Of a DNA stretch of 64,000 bases, positions 46,087 to 55,530 are shown in pieces (position 1 is the stretch's first letter; each line of letters opens with the position of its first letter). Source of the stretch: Achromobacter spanius (GTDB taxonomy: Bacteria; Pseudomonadota; Gammaproteobacteria; Burkholderiales; Burkholderiaceae_B); NCBI RefSeq assembly GCF_029637605.1, contig NZ_CP121261.1, forward strand, positions 5,704,001 to 5,768,000, in the 5' to 3' direction. A program made the position numbers and the translations under genes. The notes below the pieces were generated by a model. It had not been told where the DNA came from, did not search any database, and worked only from the letters and a program-made list of their open reading frames with translations.

Positions 46087-46951
46087 TGTGCGCGGTCGGG
46101 GCCGTGTTCGGCTCCGACCCTTCCCACCCCGCCATCGCCGAGATCGACCGCGCTTTTTCACGCAGCAGGCGCGCGGTGTCGGAATCCAGGTCGTCGTCGA
46201 TGGCGCCCACCGGCCCCATCAAGGTGATGGCCGCCGTCATCTCGCCCAGCATGTCGAAGATGGGCGCGGACAGCGACGTGAAGTGCGGCAGCAGCGCATG
46301 CCGGCAGCGGCTGATGTGGTGCTTTTGCACCTCGTCGCGGATGGCCTGCACGTCTTTCGCCGTATAGGAATTGCCGGGCGCGCCGCCCTGGCTTTCGGGT
46401 ATGGATGAGGCCATCTCGCGGTCCAGTAGGTCGCGGGTCAGGGCGTCCGGCAAATGCGCCAGGAAGTTGCGGCCCAATGCCGACGACAGCAGCGGCATCA
46501 CCGTGCCTACGCGCAATTCCAGCAAGGGCCGGCTACGGCTGCCTTCCACCCGGTACACGATGGTCGGCCCCTTGTTGCCCCATACCCCCAGAAACACGGT
46601 GTGCCCGGTCACCGCCGCCACCTCGGCCATGATGGGGCGCGCCGTGGTGAACACATCGAACTGCTCCAGCGCCGCCAGCCCCAGGCGCAGCGCGTAGGGC
46701 CCCAGGCCGTAGTGGCCCGTGTCCGCATGCTGCTGCACCACGCCCACCTTCTGAAAACTGACCAGGTAGTAGTGCACGTTGGGCACGGTCAGCTCACAGG
46801 CGTCGGCAATTTCCTTCAGCGGCAAGGGCCGGCCCGTCTTGCGGATCAGGTCCAGGATCCGGAAGCCCACTTCAATCGACTGAATCCCCCTGCGCGCAGC
46901 AGTCGGCGTCTTTTCCGTGTTCTTTTCTACCTTGCCGGCGGGCCTTGCCAT
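46070..46951 (-). CDS. IclR-type transcriptional regulator
   Basis: A 293-residue regulator with an N-terminal helix-turn-helix (IQSIEVGFRILDLIRKTGRPLPLKEIADACELTVPNVHYYL) and a C-terminal effector domain ending near FDMLGEMTAAITLMGPVG. ATG 46951 is preferred, because GGAGG lies 5 bp upstream of it; a GTG at 46963 overlaps that site. It is divergent from the MHS transporter gene and is the likely regulator of the transporter-nitrilase-reductase operon. Its 3' end overlaps the Bug gene by 17 bp. Confidence 0.92.
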   Translation of the reverse strand: MARPAGKVEKNTEKTPTAARRGIQSIEVGFRILDLIRKTGRPLPLKEIADACELTVPNVHYYLVSFQKVGVVQQHADTGHYGLGPYALRLGLAALEQFDVFTTARPIMAEVAAVTGHTVFLGVWGNKGPTIVYRVEGSRSRPLLELRVGTVMPLLSSALGRNFLAHLPDALTRDLLDREMASSIPESQGGAPGNSYTAKDVQAIRDEVQKHHISRCRHALLPHFTSLSAPIFDMLGEMTAAITLMGPVGAIDDDLDSDTARLLREKARSISAMAGWEGSEPNTAPTAHISFRR

Positions 46952-47122
46952 TGCTGCCTCCACTGTGTGTTTGGCGGCAGTGTAGCAGCGGCTCGCAGGG
47001 GCTTGCGGCTGCTTGCCGGACCCCGTTTCGGGTTTCCCCCAGCTTTGTCCGGGCCGGTTTTAAGTTTGATAATAGTTAATGCATACAGCAGTATCAATCT
47101 AAAAACACAGGGGAAAGCAAGC

Positions 47123-48778
47123 ATGGAAGCAAACGTGGCAGCAGTGGGGCGGATCGGCGACGCGCCGACGCTAAGCAGAAAAGAGGAACGTCAGGTGGTG
47201 GTGGCGTCCACCTTGGGCACCTTGTTCGAGTGGTACGACTTCTTCATCTACGGGACCCTGGCGGTGTTCATGAGCCAGGTGCTGTTCCCGCAGGACAACC
47301 CCACCGTGGCGCTGCTGGCCGCCTTGGGCGCGCTGGCGGTGGGTTTCATCATTCGCCCCTTGGGCGCCGTGATGTTCGGCTACCTGGGCGACAAATGGGG
47401 CCGCAAGTACACGTTCCTGATCACGGTCGTGATGATGGGTGGGGCCACCGTGCTGATCGGCTGCCTGCCCACCTATGAATCCGCCGGCCATTTGTCGTGG
47501 ATCCTGCTGCTGACGTTGCGCGTCGTGCAGGGCCTGGCCGTGGGCGGCGAGTACGGCGGCGCGGTGATCTACGTGGCCGAGCATTGCGAGCCCAAGCGCC
47601 GTGGCTTGCTGACCGGGTGGATCCAGATCACCTCGTCGGCCGGCCTGATCCTGTCGCTGGTCGTCATCCTGTGCACCCAGGCGTCCATGAGCGCCGAGGA
47701 CTTCCGCCAATGGGGATGGCGCCTGCCGTTCATCCTGTCGATCGTGATGCTGGCGATTTCGATCTACGTGCGCGCCAAGCTGCATGAATCGCCCGTCTTC
47801 ACGCGCATGAAGCAGCAGAACCGCCTGTCGAAGAATCCCATCAAGGAAACGTTCGGCCAATGGTCCAGCCTGCGCCTGGTGCTGCTGGCGCTGATCGGCG
47901 TCACCGCCGGCCAGGGCGCCACCTACTTCACGGGCCAGTTCTACGTGATGATCTTCCTGCAGCAAGCCGTGCAGTTGGACCAGACCAGCGTCTACACGCT
48001 GATCCTGATCGGCTTCATCATCGGCGCGCCCACGTTCGTGCTGTTCGGCTGGCTGTCTGACCGTATCGGCCGCAAATGGATCATGATGGCGGGCCTCTTC
48101 ATTGCCGCTCTCGGCTATCACTCGATGTTCGAGGTGCTGTTGAAAGCCGGCAACCCGGCGCTGGCCCAAGCCATGCAGAGCACGCCGGTGCTGGTGCATG
48201 CCGATACCAGTGGCGGCGCGTGCGACTTCGGTTTGCAGGCCGCGATGGTCGGCAGCCATGCCGACCACAAGAAAGTGTGCGTGCAGGCCAAGAAATTCCT
48301 GGTCGGCAAGGGCATCAACTTTGAATACGCCGCGCCCCTGCCGGGCCAGACCATAGCCATGAGCGTGGGCGGCGTCACCGTCAACGGCTTTGACCGCGCG
48401 GGCTATGCCCAGGCTTTGAGCGCGGCTGGCTACCCGGACCGGGCAGACCCCAACCGCGTCGACCGCACCACCATCATCTTGATCCTGGTGCTGATGACCG
48501 CCGTGGTCGCGATGGTCTATGGACCGGTGGCATCCTACCTGGTTGAGCTGTTCCCGGCCCGCATCCGCTACACCGCGCTATCCTTCCCGTACCACATCGG
48601 CGCGGGCATCTTCGGCGGCATCGTGCCCTTTACCGCCACCTACCTGGCGCAGGCCAGCGGCAATATCTTTGGCGGCTTGATGTATCCGGTTGTCGTGATG
48701 GTGGTGGTGGGCATCATCGGCAGCTTGTTCCTGCCGAATACCCGCGCCCAGGCCATCGACGAAGACCCTATCCACTAA
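47123..48778 (+). CDS. MFS metabolite:H+ symporter (MHS family) with periplasmic insertion
   Basis: A 551-residue transporter of the metabolite:H+ symporter branch. GTLFEWYDFFIYG near the start, RPLGAVMFGYLGDKWGRKYTF (motif A), RVVQGLAVGGEYGGA and FGWLSDRIGRKW (second motif A) are all present. Between helices 9 and 10 there is an extra segment of roughly 100 residues (about 345-450) containing two cysteines (GGACDFG, KKVCVQA), predicted to be periplasmic and possibly disulfide-bonded. It heads an operon with a nitrilase and a flavin reductase, so it may import the nitrile or the derived acid. Confidence 0.92.
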   Translation: MEANVAAVGRIGDAPTLSRKEERQVVVASTLGTLFEWYDFFIYGTLAVFMSQVLFPQDNPTVALLAALGALAVGFIIRPLGAVMFGYLGDKWGRKYTFLITVVMMGGATVLIGCLPTYESAGHLSWILLLTLRVVQGLAVGGEYGGAVIYVAEHCEPKRRGLLTGWIQITSSAGLILSLVVILCTQASMSAEDFRQWGWRLPFILSIVMLAISIYVRAKLHESPVFTRMKQQNRLSKNPIKETFGQWSSLRLVLLALIGVTAGQGATYFTGQFYVMIFLQQAVQLDQTSVYTLILIGFIIGAPTFVLFGWLSDRIGRKWIMMAGLFIAALGYHSMFEVLLKAGNPALAQAMQSTPVLVHADTSGGACDFGLQAAMVGSHADHKKVCVQAKKFLVGKGINFEYAAPLPGQTIAMSVGGVTVNGFDRAGYAQALSAAGYPDRADPNRVDRTTIILILVLMTAVVAMVYGPVASYLVELFPARIRYTALSFPYHIGAGIFGGIVPFTATYLAQASGNIFGGLMYPVVVMVVVGIIGSLFLPNTRAQAIDEDPIH

Positions 48779-48795
48779 AAAAAGCGAGGAGAAAC

Positions 48796-49773
48796 ATGTC
48801 TGTGCAAGCGAGTTTCAAGGCCGCCGTCATCCAGGCGGCGTCCATCCCGACCGACAGCGTTGCCTGCGCCAACAAGGCCGCGTCGCTGATCCGGCAAGCA
48901 GCCGAGCAGGGCGCCCGGGTGCTGGTGTTTCCGGAAGCCTTCCTGGGTGGCTACCCCAAGGGCAATTCCTTCGGCGCGCCCATCGGGGTGCGCAAGCCCG
49001 AAGGCCGCGACGCCTTCGCCAGCTATCACCGGCAGGCCGTGCGGCTGGACGGCGAAGAGGTCGGCATCGTGGCGCAGGCCGCCGCCGATACCGACAGCTT
49101 TGTCGTCATGGGCTGCATCGAAGCCGACGGCGGCACGCTGTACTGCACCGTGCTGTACTTCAATGGCCGGGAAGGCCTGGTCGGCAAGCACCGCAAGCTG
49201 ATGCCGACGGCGGGCGAAAGGCTGATCTGGGGCTTTGGCGACGGCTCGACAATGCCTGTCTTCGATACGCCCTATGGCAAGATCGGCGCCGTCATCTGCT
49301 GGGAAAACTACATGCCCATGTTGCGCATGTATATGTACAGCCAGGGCGTGGCGCTGTACTGCGCGCCCACGGCCGACGACCGCGATAGCTGGATTCCCAG
49401 CATGCGCCACATCGCGCTGGAAGGCCGCTGCTATGTGCTGACCGCCTGCCAGCACCTGCGCCGTGATGCGTATCCTGAAGACTTCGAATGCTCGCTGGGC
49501 AATGCGCCCGACACAGTGTTGATGCGGGGCGGCAGCGCCATCATCGACCCCTTGGGCGAAGTGCTGGCCGGCCCGGATTTTTCCGACGAAACCATTCTGT
49601 ACGCCGACATCAACCCCAACCAGATCCTGCGCGGCAAGTACGACTTCGATGTATCCGGCCACTATGCGCGGCCGGACGTGTTCCAGCTTCGGGTCGACAC
49701 TCGCGAAAAGCGGGCCGTTTCCGCTGTTTCTGCCGTGTCCACCGGCCATGCGGGCAGCGTGCAGGAGCCTTGA
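48796..49773 (+). CDS. nitrilase
   Basis: A 325-residue nitrilase-superfamily enzyme hydrolysing organic nitriles to carboxylic acids and ammonia. The triad is E47 (VFPEAFLGGYP), K134 (GKHRKLMPT) and C168 (VICWENYMPMLR). The GxICWENYMP context and AERLIWGFGDGS are those of true nitrilases rather than amidases. Ribosome site GAGGAG precedes the ATG. It lies 17 bp after the MHS transporter and 3 bp before the flavin reductase gene. The C-terminal AVSAVSAVSTGHAG tail is low complexity. Confidence 0.93.
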   Translation: MSVQASFKAAVIQAASIPTDSVACANKAASLIRQAAEQGARVLVFPEAFLGGYPKGNSFGAPIGVRKPEGRDAFASYHRQAVRLDGEEVGIVAQAAADTDSFVVMGCIEADGGTLYCTVLYFNGREGLVGKHRKLMPTAGERLIWGFGDGSTMPVFDTPYGKIGAVICWENYMPMLRMYMYSQGVALYCAPTADDRDSWIPSMRHIALEGRCYVLTACQHLRRDAYPEDFECSLGNAPDTVLMRGGSAIIDPLGEVLAGPDFSDETILYADINPNQILRGKYDFDVSGHYARPDVFQLRVDTREKRAVSAVSAVSTGHAGSVQEP

Positions 49774-49776
49774 AAC

Positions 49777-50391
49777 ATGCATTTTGATTTCAGCGCTCTG
49801 CCTTCGCAGACGGTCTACAAGCTGCTGACCTCGACCGTCACCCCCCGCCCGATCGCGTGGGTCACCACGATATCGGGCGACGGGTGCGTCAACGCGGCGC
49901 CGTTCAGCTTTTTCAACGTCATGGGGCACCAGCCACCCACGGTTGCCATCGGCCTGATGCGCCGCGCCAACGGTGAACTGAAGGACACCAGCGCCAACAT
50001 CATCGAAAACGGCGAGTTCGTGGTGAACCTGGTGCCCGAAGCCCTGATGCAGCAAATGAACCAAACCTGCGCGGACTACCCGCCAGGGGTGGATGAGCTG
50101 AGCAAGGCGGGGCTGACGGCACTGCCCGCCGCGCACGTGCGCCCGCCCTTGATCCAGGGCAGCCCGGTGTCTTTGGAATGCGTCAGCCAGGCGACCATCG
50201 TGACCGGCCCGCGCCAGGTTGTCGTGATCGGCCGGGTGCTGGGCGCGCATGTGGCCGACGCCTATGTGCAAGACGCCGAGCGTGGCTATGTGAACACGAC
50301 CGAGATGGGCTTGGTGGCCCGCATGCACGGCAGCGGGTGGTACGCTCGCAGCACGGATTTGTTCCAGTTGGCGCGGCCCACGGAACCCTAG
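49777..50391 (+). CDS. flavin reductase-like (FMN-binding split-barrel) protein
   Basis: A 204-residue protein with the flavin reductase-like fold. TVTPRPIAWVTTISGDGCVNAAPFSFFNVMGHQPPTVAIG is the FMN-binding signature, followed by KDTSANIIENGEFVVNLV and the VVIGRVLGAHVADAYV core. Such proteins either supply reduced flavin to a monooxygenase or bind FMN themselves. No oxygenase is encoded nearby, so its partner is unknown. Last gene of the transporter-nitrilase unit. Confidence 0.9.
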   Translation: MHFDFSALPSQTVYKLLTSTVTPRPIAWVTTISGDGCVNAAPFSFFNVMGHQPPTVAIGLMRRANGELKDTSANIIENGEFVVNLVPEALMQQMNQTCADYPPGVDELSKAGLTALPAAHVRPPLIQGSPVSLECVSQATIVTGPRQVVVIGRVLGAHVADAYVQDAERGYVNTTEMGLVARMHGSGWYARSTDLFQLARPTEP

Positions 50392-50414
50392 CCAAGTCAC
50401 GGAAAGGAGAAAAG

Positions 50415-51692
50415 ATGGTTGCTCGTTGGCGCTGGGCGTTTAAGCAATTGACCAGGCGCCTGTGGTTCAGGGCCAGTCTTTTCTCGCTGCTGGGCGTGGC
50501 GACCGCCTTGCTAGCCGTCATCTTCAAGGGCGCCATTCCTGAAACCTTGCCCGCCCGCATCGGCGCCGATGCGGTGGACAAGATCCTGGGCATCATTGCG
50601 TCCAGCATGCTGGCGGTGACCACCTTTTCGCTCAGCACCATGGTGGCGGCTTACGGCGCCGCAAGCAGTGGCGTGACGCCGCGCGCAACCACGCTTGTGA
50701 TGCAGGACACCACCACGCAGAACGCCCTGGCCACGTTCATCGGCTCGTTTCTGTTCAGCCTCGTGGGCATCATCGCGCTAAGCACGGGGGCCTATGGCGC
50801 GCAGGGGCGGGTCTTGCTGTTCGCGGTGACGATCGCGGTGGTGATCCTGATTGTCTACACACTGCTGCGCTGGATCGATCACCTGTCAAAGCTGGGGCGG
50901 GTCGGCGAAACCATCGACCGCGTTGAAACCGCCACAATCGACGCTATCCGGCACCGCGTTCAATGGCCATGCCTGGGCGGATCGCCGTATCCGGCGGCCG
51001 GCGTGCCTCCCGAGGCTGGACTGGCCGTGGCGAGCGATCAGACGGGCTACGTCCAGCACATCGACGTGCAGGCGCTGGGCCAGATCGCGCGGGAACATCA
51101 GGCCTTGATTTACCTGGATGTTTTGCCCGGCGCCTTTGCCCATGTGGGCATGGTGCTGGCGTGGATGGTGCCCGAAACAAGCAACGCGCCGACCACGCGC
51201 GAGGCGCCGACCGAGCAAATCCTGGGCGCCATCACCCTGGGCACGCATCGCACCTTTGAGCACGACCCGCGCTTTGGCTTGTCGGTGCTGTCCGAAATCG
51301 CGTCCCGCGCCTTGTCGCCAGCGGTCAATGACCCCGGAACGGCCATTGACGTCATCGGCAGGGGCATCAGAAGCCTGACCTGCTGGGGGCAGCCACCGGC
51401 CGCGCAAGCGGAGGCCGAACCGGATTGCCAGCGCGTCTACGTGCAAAGCCTGGACGTGGATGATCTGTTCGACGACTTTTTCGGCCCCATCGCCCGAGAT
51501 GGCGCGGGTTTGCTGGAAGTGGACATGCGCATGACCAAGGCGCTGTTGAGCCTGGCGGAGATCAACCCGACGCTATTCAAGCCGGCCGCTTCCCGGCATG
51601 CCGCGCGCTTGCTCAGGTACGCAGAGAATGCGCTGGGGCTGGATGAAGACAAGCGCCGACTTCGCGAGCTGGCTCTGCCCCTGCTGCGTTGA
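50415..51692 (+). CDS. DUF2254 family membrane protein
   Basis: A 425-residue protein with four transmembrane helices in the first 170 residues and a soluble C-terminal region. FSLSTMVAAYGAASSGVTPRATTLVMQDTTTQNALATFIGSFLFSL is a strong DUF2254 marker, as is SVLSEIASRALSPAVNDPGTAIDVI. Function is unknown. AAAGGAGA precedes the ATG at 50415. The start 23 bp after the flavin reductase stop would allow co-transcription, though the function looks unrelated. Confidence 0.88.
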   Translation: MVARWRWAFKQLTRRLWFRASLFSLLGVATALLAVIFKGAIPETLPARIGADAVDKILGIIASSMLAVTTFSLSTMVAAYGAASSGVTPRATTLVMQDTTTQNALATFIGSFLFSLVGIIALSTGAYGAQGRVLLFAVTIAVVILIVYTLLRWIDHLSKLGRVGETIDRVETATIDAIRHRVQWPCLGGSPYPAAGVPPEAGLAVASDQTGYVQHIDVQALGQIAREHQALIYLDVLPGAFAHVGMVLAWMVPETSNAPTTREAPTEQILGAITLGTHRTFEHDPRFGLSVLSEIASRALSPAVNDPGTAIDVIGRGIRSLTCWGQPPAAQAEAEPDCQRVYVQSLDVDDLFDDFFGPIARDGAGLLEVDMRMTKALLSLAEINPTLFKPAASRHAARLLRYAENALGLDEDKRRLRELALPLLR

Positions 51693-52027
51693 GGGGAGGG
51701 GCGGCTTTTGTCGTCGCGGGCGTGCGAAACGCCGCACGTAAAGCGGCGGTCCGGACCCGATTTTGCAAAGGGACGAGCTTGTGCCAATTCGTTCTCCAGT
51801 TCCTTGATTGCGGCGCAAATCGCCGCTGCTAGCATCTGCCCGACCACTGCGAGAACCCTCGGTTCACGACTTCTCCGCTGGCAATTCTCATCATCTTTGA
51901 ACACCATATTTGGGGGCAGATCCATCCAGGGGCTGGCGGGCGTCTGGCTTGCGCGAGCGGCGTTTTAGCAGCCGCGCGCAACTGCCGAAACTGCATTCGC
52001 GCGCCTGTCTGGATGGCTGGACGCGGC
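51693..52027. other. 335-bp intergenic region without a recognisable gene
   Basis: Several overlapping open frames cross this stretch on both strands but none has a ribosome site or protein-like composition. It holds a short palindrome GGTCCGGACC (51747-51756) and presumably the promoter for the chemotaxis receptor. I see no clear terminator after the DUF2254 gene. Confidence 0.5.
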
Positions 52028-53635
52028 ATGAATAATCTGAAACTTGGAACCCGCCTGGCGGGTGGATTCGGCATTTTGCTGGCCATGATCATCATCATGT
52101 GCCTGGTCGGGCTGGTCAGCCTGGCCAACATCAATGCATCGGTTGAAACGGTGACCCAGCGGTCACTGATCAAGGAACGCTGGATCAGCGACTGGGCCCG
52201 CAACATCCAGGCCGGTGTCACTCGCACCACCGCCATTGCAAAGAGCACCGACACCAGCCTGGCGGCGTTCTTCACCGAAGAAGCCGCCGCGTCCACGCGG
52301 AATTCTTCCGCGTTGCAAAAGCAGATCGAGCCGCTGATACACACTCCCGAAGAGACACAGTTGTGGCAAGGCATCGGCAAGTCCCGAGGCGACTATCTGC
52401 GCACGCGCGACGCCATCTTCAAGGCCAAGCAGAGCGGCGACGTGGACACGGTCAACCGGGTCTTCACCGGCGAATTCCTGCCGGCCACACGCCAGTTCAT
52501 CGACCAGATCACCAAACTGTCTGCCTTGCAGCGCGCCGAGATCGATGCGCGGGCGGCCGATATCCAAAGCGCGTATCGCACGGCTAATTTCTGGATGATC
52601 GTCATTGGCTCGGTTGCCCTGGTCAGCGGCTTGCTGCTGGCCGTGCTGCTGACGCGCGGCATTACCCGCCCGCTGTCGGACGCCGTGCGCGTGGCGCGCA
52701 CCGTTGCCGCCAATGACCTGAGCAGTACCGTTGTTGTGAAATCACGCGACGAGATCGGTCAGTTGATGCAGGCCCTGGCGTCCATGAACGCCAACCTGGC
52801 AGGCACCGTCGCGCGCATCCGGACCGGTGTGGACAGTATGGCGTCCGCGTCGGGCGAGATCGCGGCGGGTAACACCGACCTGTCCTCGCGCACCGAACAG
52901 CAGGCGGCGTCCCTGGAAGAAACCGCGGCATCCATGGAGCAACTGTCGTCCACCGTGAAGCAGAATGCCGACAGCGCGCGGCAGGCCAACCAGTTGGCGG
53001 CCGCCGCGTCGGACACCGCATCGCGCGGCGGCGCGACGGTGTCCGAGGTGGTCAGCACCATGAGCGCGATTTCGTCCAGCTCGGTCAAGATCGCCGATAT
53101 CGTGTCGGTGATCGACGGCATTGCCTTCCAGACCAACATCCTGGCGTTGAACGCCGCGGTGGAAGCCGCGCGGGCGGGCGAGCAGGGCAAGGGTTTCGCG
53201 GTGGTGGCGGCCGAGGTCCGCACGCTGGCGCAACGCAGCGCGCAGGCCGCCAAGGAAATCAAGACGCTGATCGAAGACACGGTGCAAAAGATCAGTCAGG
53301 GCTCGATCAGCGCCGAGCGCGCCGGCACCACGATGCAGGAAATCGTCAGCTCGGTGCAGCGCGTGACCGACATCATGGGCGAAATCGCCGCGGCATCGGC
53401 CGAGCAGGCCGACGGCATCGAACAGGTCAACCGCGCGGTGTCGCAAATGGACGAGGTGACGCAGCAGAACGCGGCGCTGGTGGAAGAGGCCGCTGCCGCG
53501 GCCGGCTCAATGCAGGACCAGGCAGCGGACCTGACGCGCGCGGTCAGTGCGTTCAAATTGCCGGGGGGAGGAAGTGTGGGGCGGGCTCCGGAACGGATCG
53601 CGATCGGCCACGCGCTTGCTACCGTGGGGCAGTAG
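52028..53635 (+). CDS. methyl-accepting chemotaxis protein (Tar/4HB type)
   Basis: A 535-residue transducer with N-terminal helix [20 protein letters not shown], a periplasmic region of about 150 residues predicted all-helical (four-helix bundle type), and a second membrane helix near residues 190-210. HAMP follows, then the signalling hairpin with [51 protein letters not shown]. No C-terminal methylesterase-binding pentapeptide is seen. ATG 52028 gives the family N-terminus, [10 protein letters not shown]. Ligand unknown. Confidence 0.94.
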   Translation: MNNLKLGTRLAGGFGILLAMIIIMCLVGLVSLANINASVETVTQRSLIKERWISDWARNIQAGVTRTTAIAKSTDTSLAAFFTEEAAASTRNSSALQKQIEPLIHTPEETQLWQGIGKSRGDYLRTRDAIFKAKQSGDVDTVNRVFTGEFLPATRQFIDQITKLSALQRAEIDARAADIQSAYRTANFWMIVIGSVALVSGLLLAVLLTRGITRPLSDAVRVARTVAANDLSSTVVVKSRDEIGQLMQALASMNANLAGTVARIRTGVDSMASASGEIAAGNTDLSSRTEQQAASLEETAASMEQLSSTVKQNADSARQANQLAAAASDTASRGGATVSEVVSTMSAISSSSVKIADIVSVIDGIAFQTNILALNAAVEAARAGEQGKGFAVVAAEVRTLAQRSAQAAKEIKTLIEDTVQKISQGSISAERAGTTMQEIVSSVQRVTDIMGEIAAASAEQADGIEQVNRAVSQMDEVTQQNAALVEEAAAAAGSMQDQAADLTRAVSAFKLPGGGSVGRAPERIAIGHALATVGQ

Positions 53636-53716
53636 GACAGCGCGAGGGAAGTAGTCCAGGCGCAATCTGGGCTACGACCATGGGTCCATGGCCGGGGTCA
53701 TAGTCATGGGTTTCAG

Positions 53717-53768
53717 CCATGGGTCTAAGCCATGGGTCTAAGCCATGGGTCTAAGCCATGGGTCATGG
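53717..53768. repeat. 13-bp tandem repeats downstream of the chemotaxis receptor
   Basis: CCATGGGTCTAAG occurs three times in a row (53717, 53730, 53743), then CCATGGGTCATGG. Degenerate relatives extend upstream to about 53683. They lie 80 bp past the stop codon and before the tRNA terminator. Confidence 0.9.
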
Positions 53769-53797
53769 CTTGGCCCATAGCCCACCCAGCGCCACAA

Positions 53798-53827
53798 AGA
53801 AAAAAGCCCCTGATTTCTCAGGGGCTT
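53798..53827 (-). terminator. terminator of the tRNA-Ser gene
   Basis: Stem AAGCCCCTGA / TCAGGGGCTT with a 4-nt loop. On the minus strand it is followed by TTTTTC. It lies 15 bp after the tRNA 3' end. Confidence 0.93.
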
Positions 53828-53841
53828 CGTTCTTGAATACT

Positions 53842-53932
<91 letters not shown>

Positions 53933-54219
53933 GTGGCTGGGTTCCAAAACGGTGATCACTTATTTGAAGGGTTCCTTCTTGAGGATTTCCCTTCACGTTT
54001 CGTTTTCACTTCAAGATCCCTGGTCGGAAGGATCTTCGTTGTTGGAGCAGCGAAGCCCGCAATTCTACAGGAAATTTTTCCTGTGTGTAAAGAGGGCAAA
54101 AAAAATTATTGAAAGGGTGCAGAGCGCACTTCCGGCGGCGCCGATCTTTGTCCAGAATTCGCCCATCCGGGCATCGCGCGCCCAAGCCTACACCAGCCGC
54201 CAAGGCGGCATCCTGTTTC

Positions 54220-55425
54220 ATGGACCTGATTCTTATCCTCTTGCTTGCCGCCGTGCTGTGCGTGCCCATTACGCAGCGGCTGGGGTTGGGCGCCATTCCC
54301 GGTTACCTGATCGCGGGGGTACTGATCGGACCGTCGTGTCTGAAGCTGGTGACCAATGTCGACACCATGATCAATGTGTCGCAGTGGGGTGTGGTGATGA
54401 TGCTGTTCATCATCGGGCTGGAGCTGTCGCCCAGGCGGCTATGGGCCATGCGCAGCGAGGTCTTCCTGGTGGGAAGCTTGCAGATGCTGGTTTGCGGGTT
54501 GCTGCTGGGGCTGGTGTTTGGCGTGGCGCTCAGGCATCTGGCCGGGATGGAGTGGCAGGCGGCGGTGTTGTGCGGGCTGTCGCTTGCCTTGTCGTCGACG
54601 GCGGTGGCGTTGCGGCTGCTGGATGAGCGCAGCTTGACCCGAACGCCGTTGGGCCGCTCGGCCTTGGGCGTGTTGCTGTTTCAGGACATGGCGGCCATTC
54701 CGATGCTGGTGGCGGCGGGCTTGCTGGGGTCTGAGGGCACGTCGGCCCCGTCTTTCAAGGAAGCGCTGATCGCCGTGGCGGTGGTGGCGCTGGCCTACCG
54801 GCTGCGGCTCTTGGGCTGGGCCGCCAAGGCGCAGTTGAATGAACTTTTTACCGCGGCGGCCTTGCTGATGGTGGTGGGCGCCGCGCAACTGTTCGACTAT
54901 GCGGGCCTGTCGGCGGGCCTGGGCGGATTTCTGGTCGGGGTGTTGATGGCTGAATCCCGCTATCGGCACGACCTGGAAAAAGCCATCGACCCGTTCAAAG
55001 GGCTATTGCTGGGCCTGTTCTTCCTGGCGATCGGCATGTCTGTCAACCTGAAGGTGGTGGCCGACCACTGGACGTTCATCATCGGCTGCGTTGCCGCCTT
55101 GCTGGCGATCAAGGCGCTGGTCCTGTATGGATTTGCGCGCTTCATGGGCCTGCCGCGCTACCACCGGCTGCTGTTCGCCATGGTGCTGGCGCAGGGCGGG
55201 GAATTCAGTTTCGCCATCTTCAATGAGGCCTGGGACAATCACTTGATCAGCCTGGAGCATCGCGACGTGCTGTCCGTGGTGGTCGCCATATCAATGGGCG
55301 TGGTGCCGGTGTTGATCAAGCTGTTGGAGCGCGTGCCGGAGAACCGTGGCGGCATGGCGGATCTGCCTTCGGCTGCCGATGCGGGGTCTGGCTCGGACTC
55401 GTCCGACAAACCACCAGGCGCTTGA
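54220..55425 (+). CDS. CPA2-family cation:proton antiporter (KefB/KefC-like, no RCK domain)
   Basis: A 401-residue membrane protein with about 12 helices. LGLGAIPGYLIAGVLIGP, the GLELSPRRLWAMR loop, LSSTAVALRLL, LFQDMAAIPML (with the conserved QD) and ALAQGGEFSFAIF match the KefB/KefC exchanger core. The usual cytosolic TrkA-N/RCK nucleotide-binding domain is missing. The protein ends in a short acidic tail after KLLERVPENRGG. It therefore may be an unregulated K+ or Na+/H+ exchanger. ATG 54220 starts directly with the first helix. Confidence 0.9.
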   Translation: MDLILILLLAAVLCVPITQRLGLGAIPGYLIAGVLIGPSCLKLVTNVDTMINVSQWGVVMMLFIIGLELSPRRLWAMRSEVFLVGSLQMLVCGLLLGLVFGVALRHLAGMEWQAAVLCGLSLALSSTAVALRLLDERSLTRTPLGRSALGVLLFQDMAAIPMLVAAGLLGSEGTSAPSFKEALIAVAVVALAYRLRLLGWAAKAQLNELFTAAALLMVVGAAQLFDYAGLSAGLGGFLVGVLMAESRYRHDLEKAIDPFKGLLLGLFFLAIGMSVNLKVVADHWTFIIGCVAALLAIKALVLYGFARFMGLPRYHRLLFAMVLAQGGEFSFAIFNEAWDNHLISLEHRDVLSVVVAISMGVVPVLIKLLERVPENRGGMADLPSAADAGSGSDSSDKPPGA

Positions 55426-55445
55426 CCCCGCGGCCCGTGGGGTCA
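55423..55445 (+). terminator. hairpin overlapping the antiporter stop codon
   Basis: TGACCCC (55423-55429) pairs with GGGGTCA (55439-55445). The left arm begins with the TGA stop itself. No T tract follows, so its role as terminator is doubtful. Confidence 0.4.
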
Positions 55446-55530
55446 TGACAAGATTACCGTCAGGTCGGGCGGCTACACTTGACCACGCTTTACGCTTTTC
55501 GTCCCTATGCCAGACCACAGGAGAATGCTC

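Noticed and set aside
51437..51925. Minus-strand frame reaching into the 51.7-52.0 kb gap
   Set aside because: Half of it is antisense to the DUF2254 gene, there is no ribosome site at its start, and no family is recognisable.
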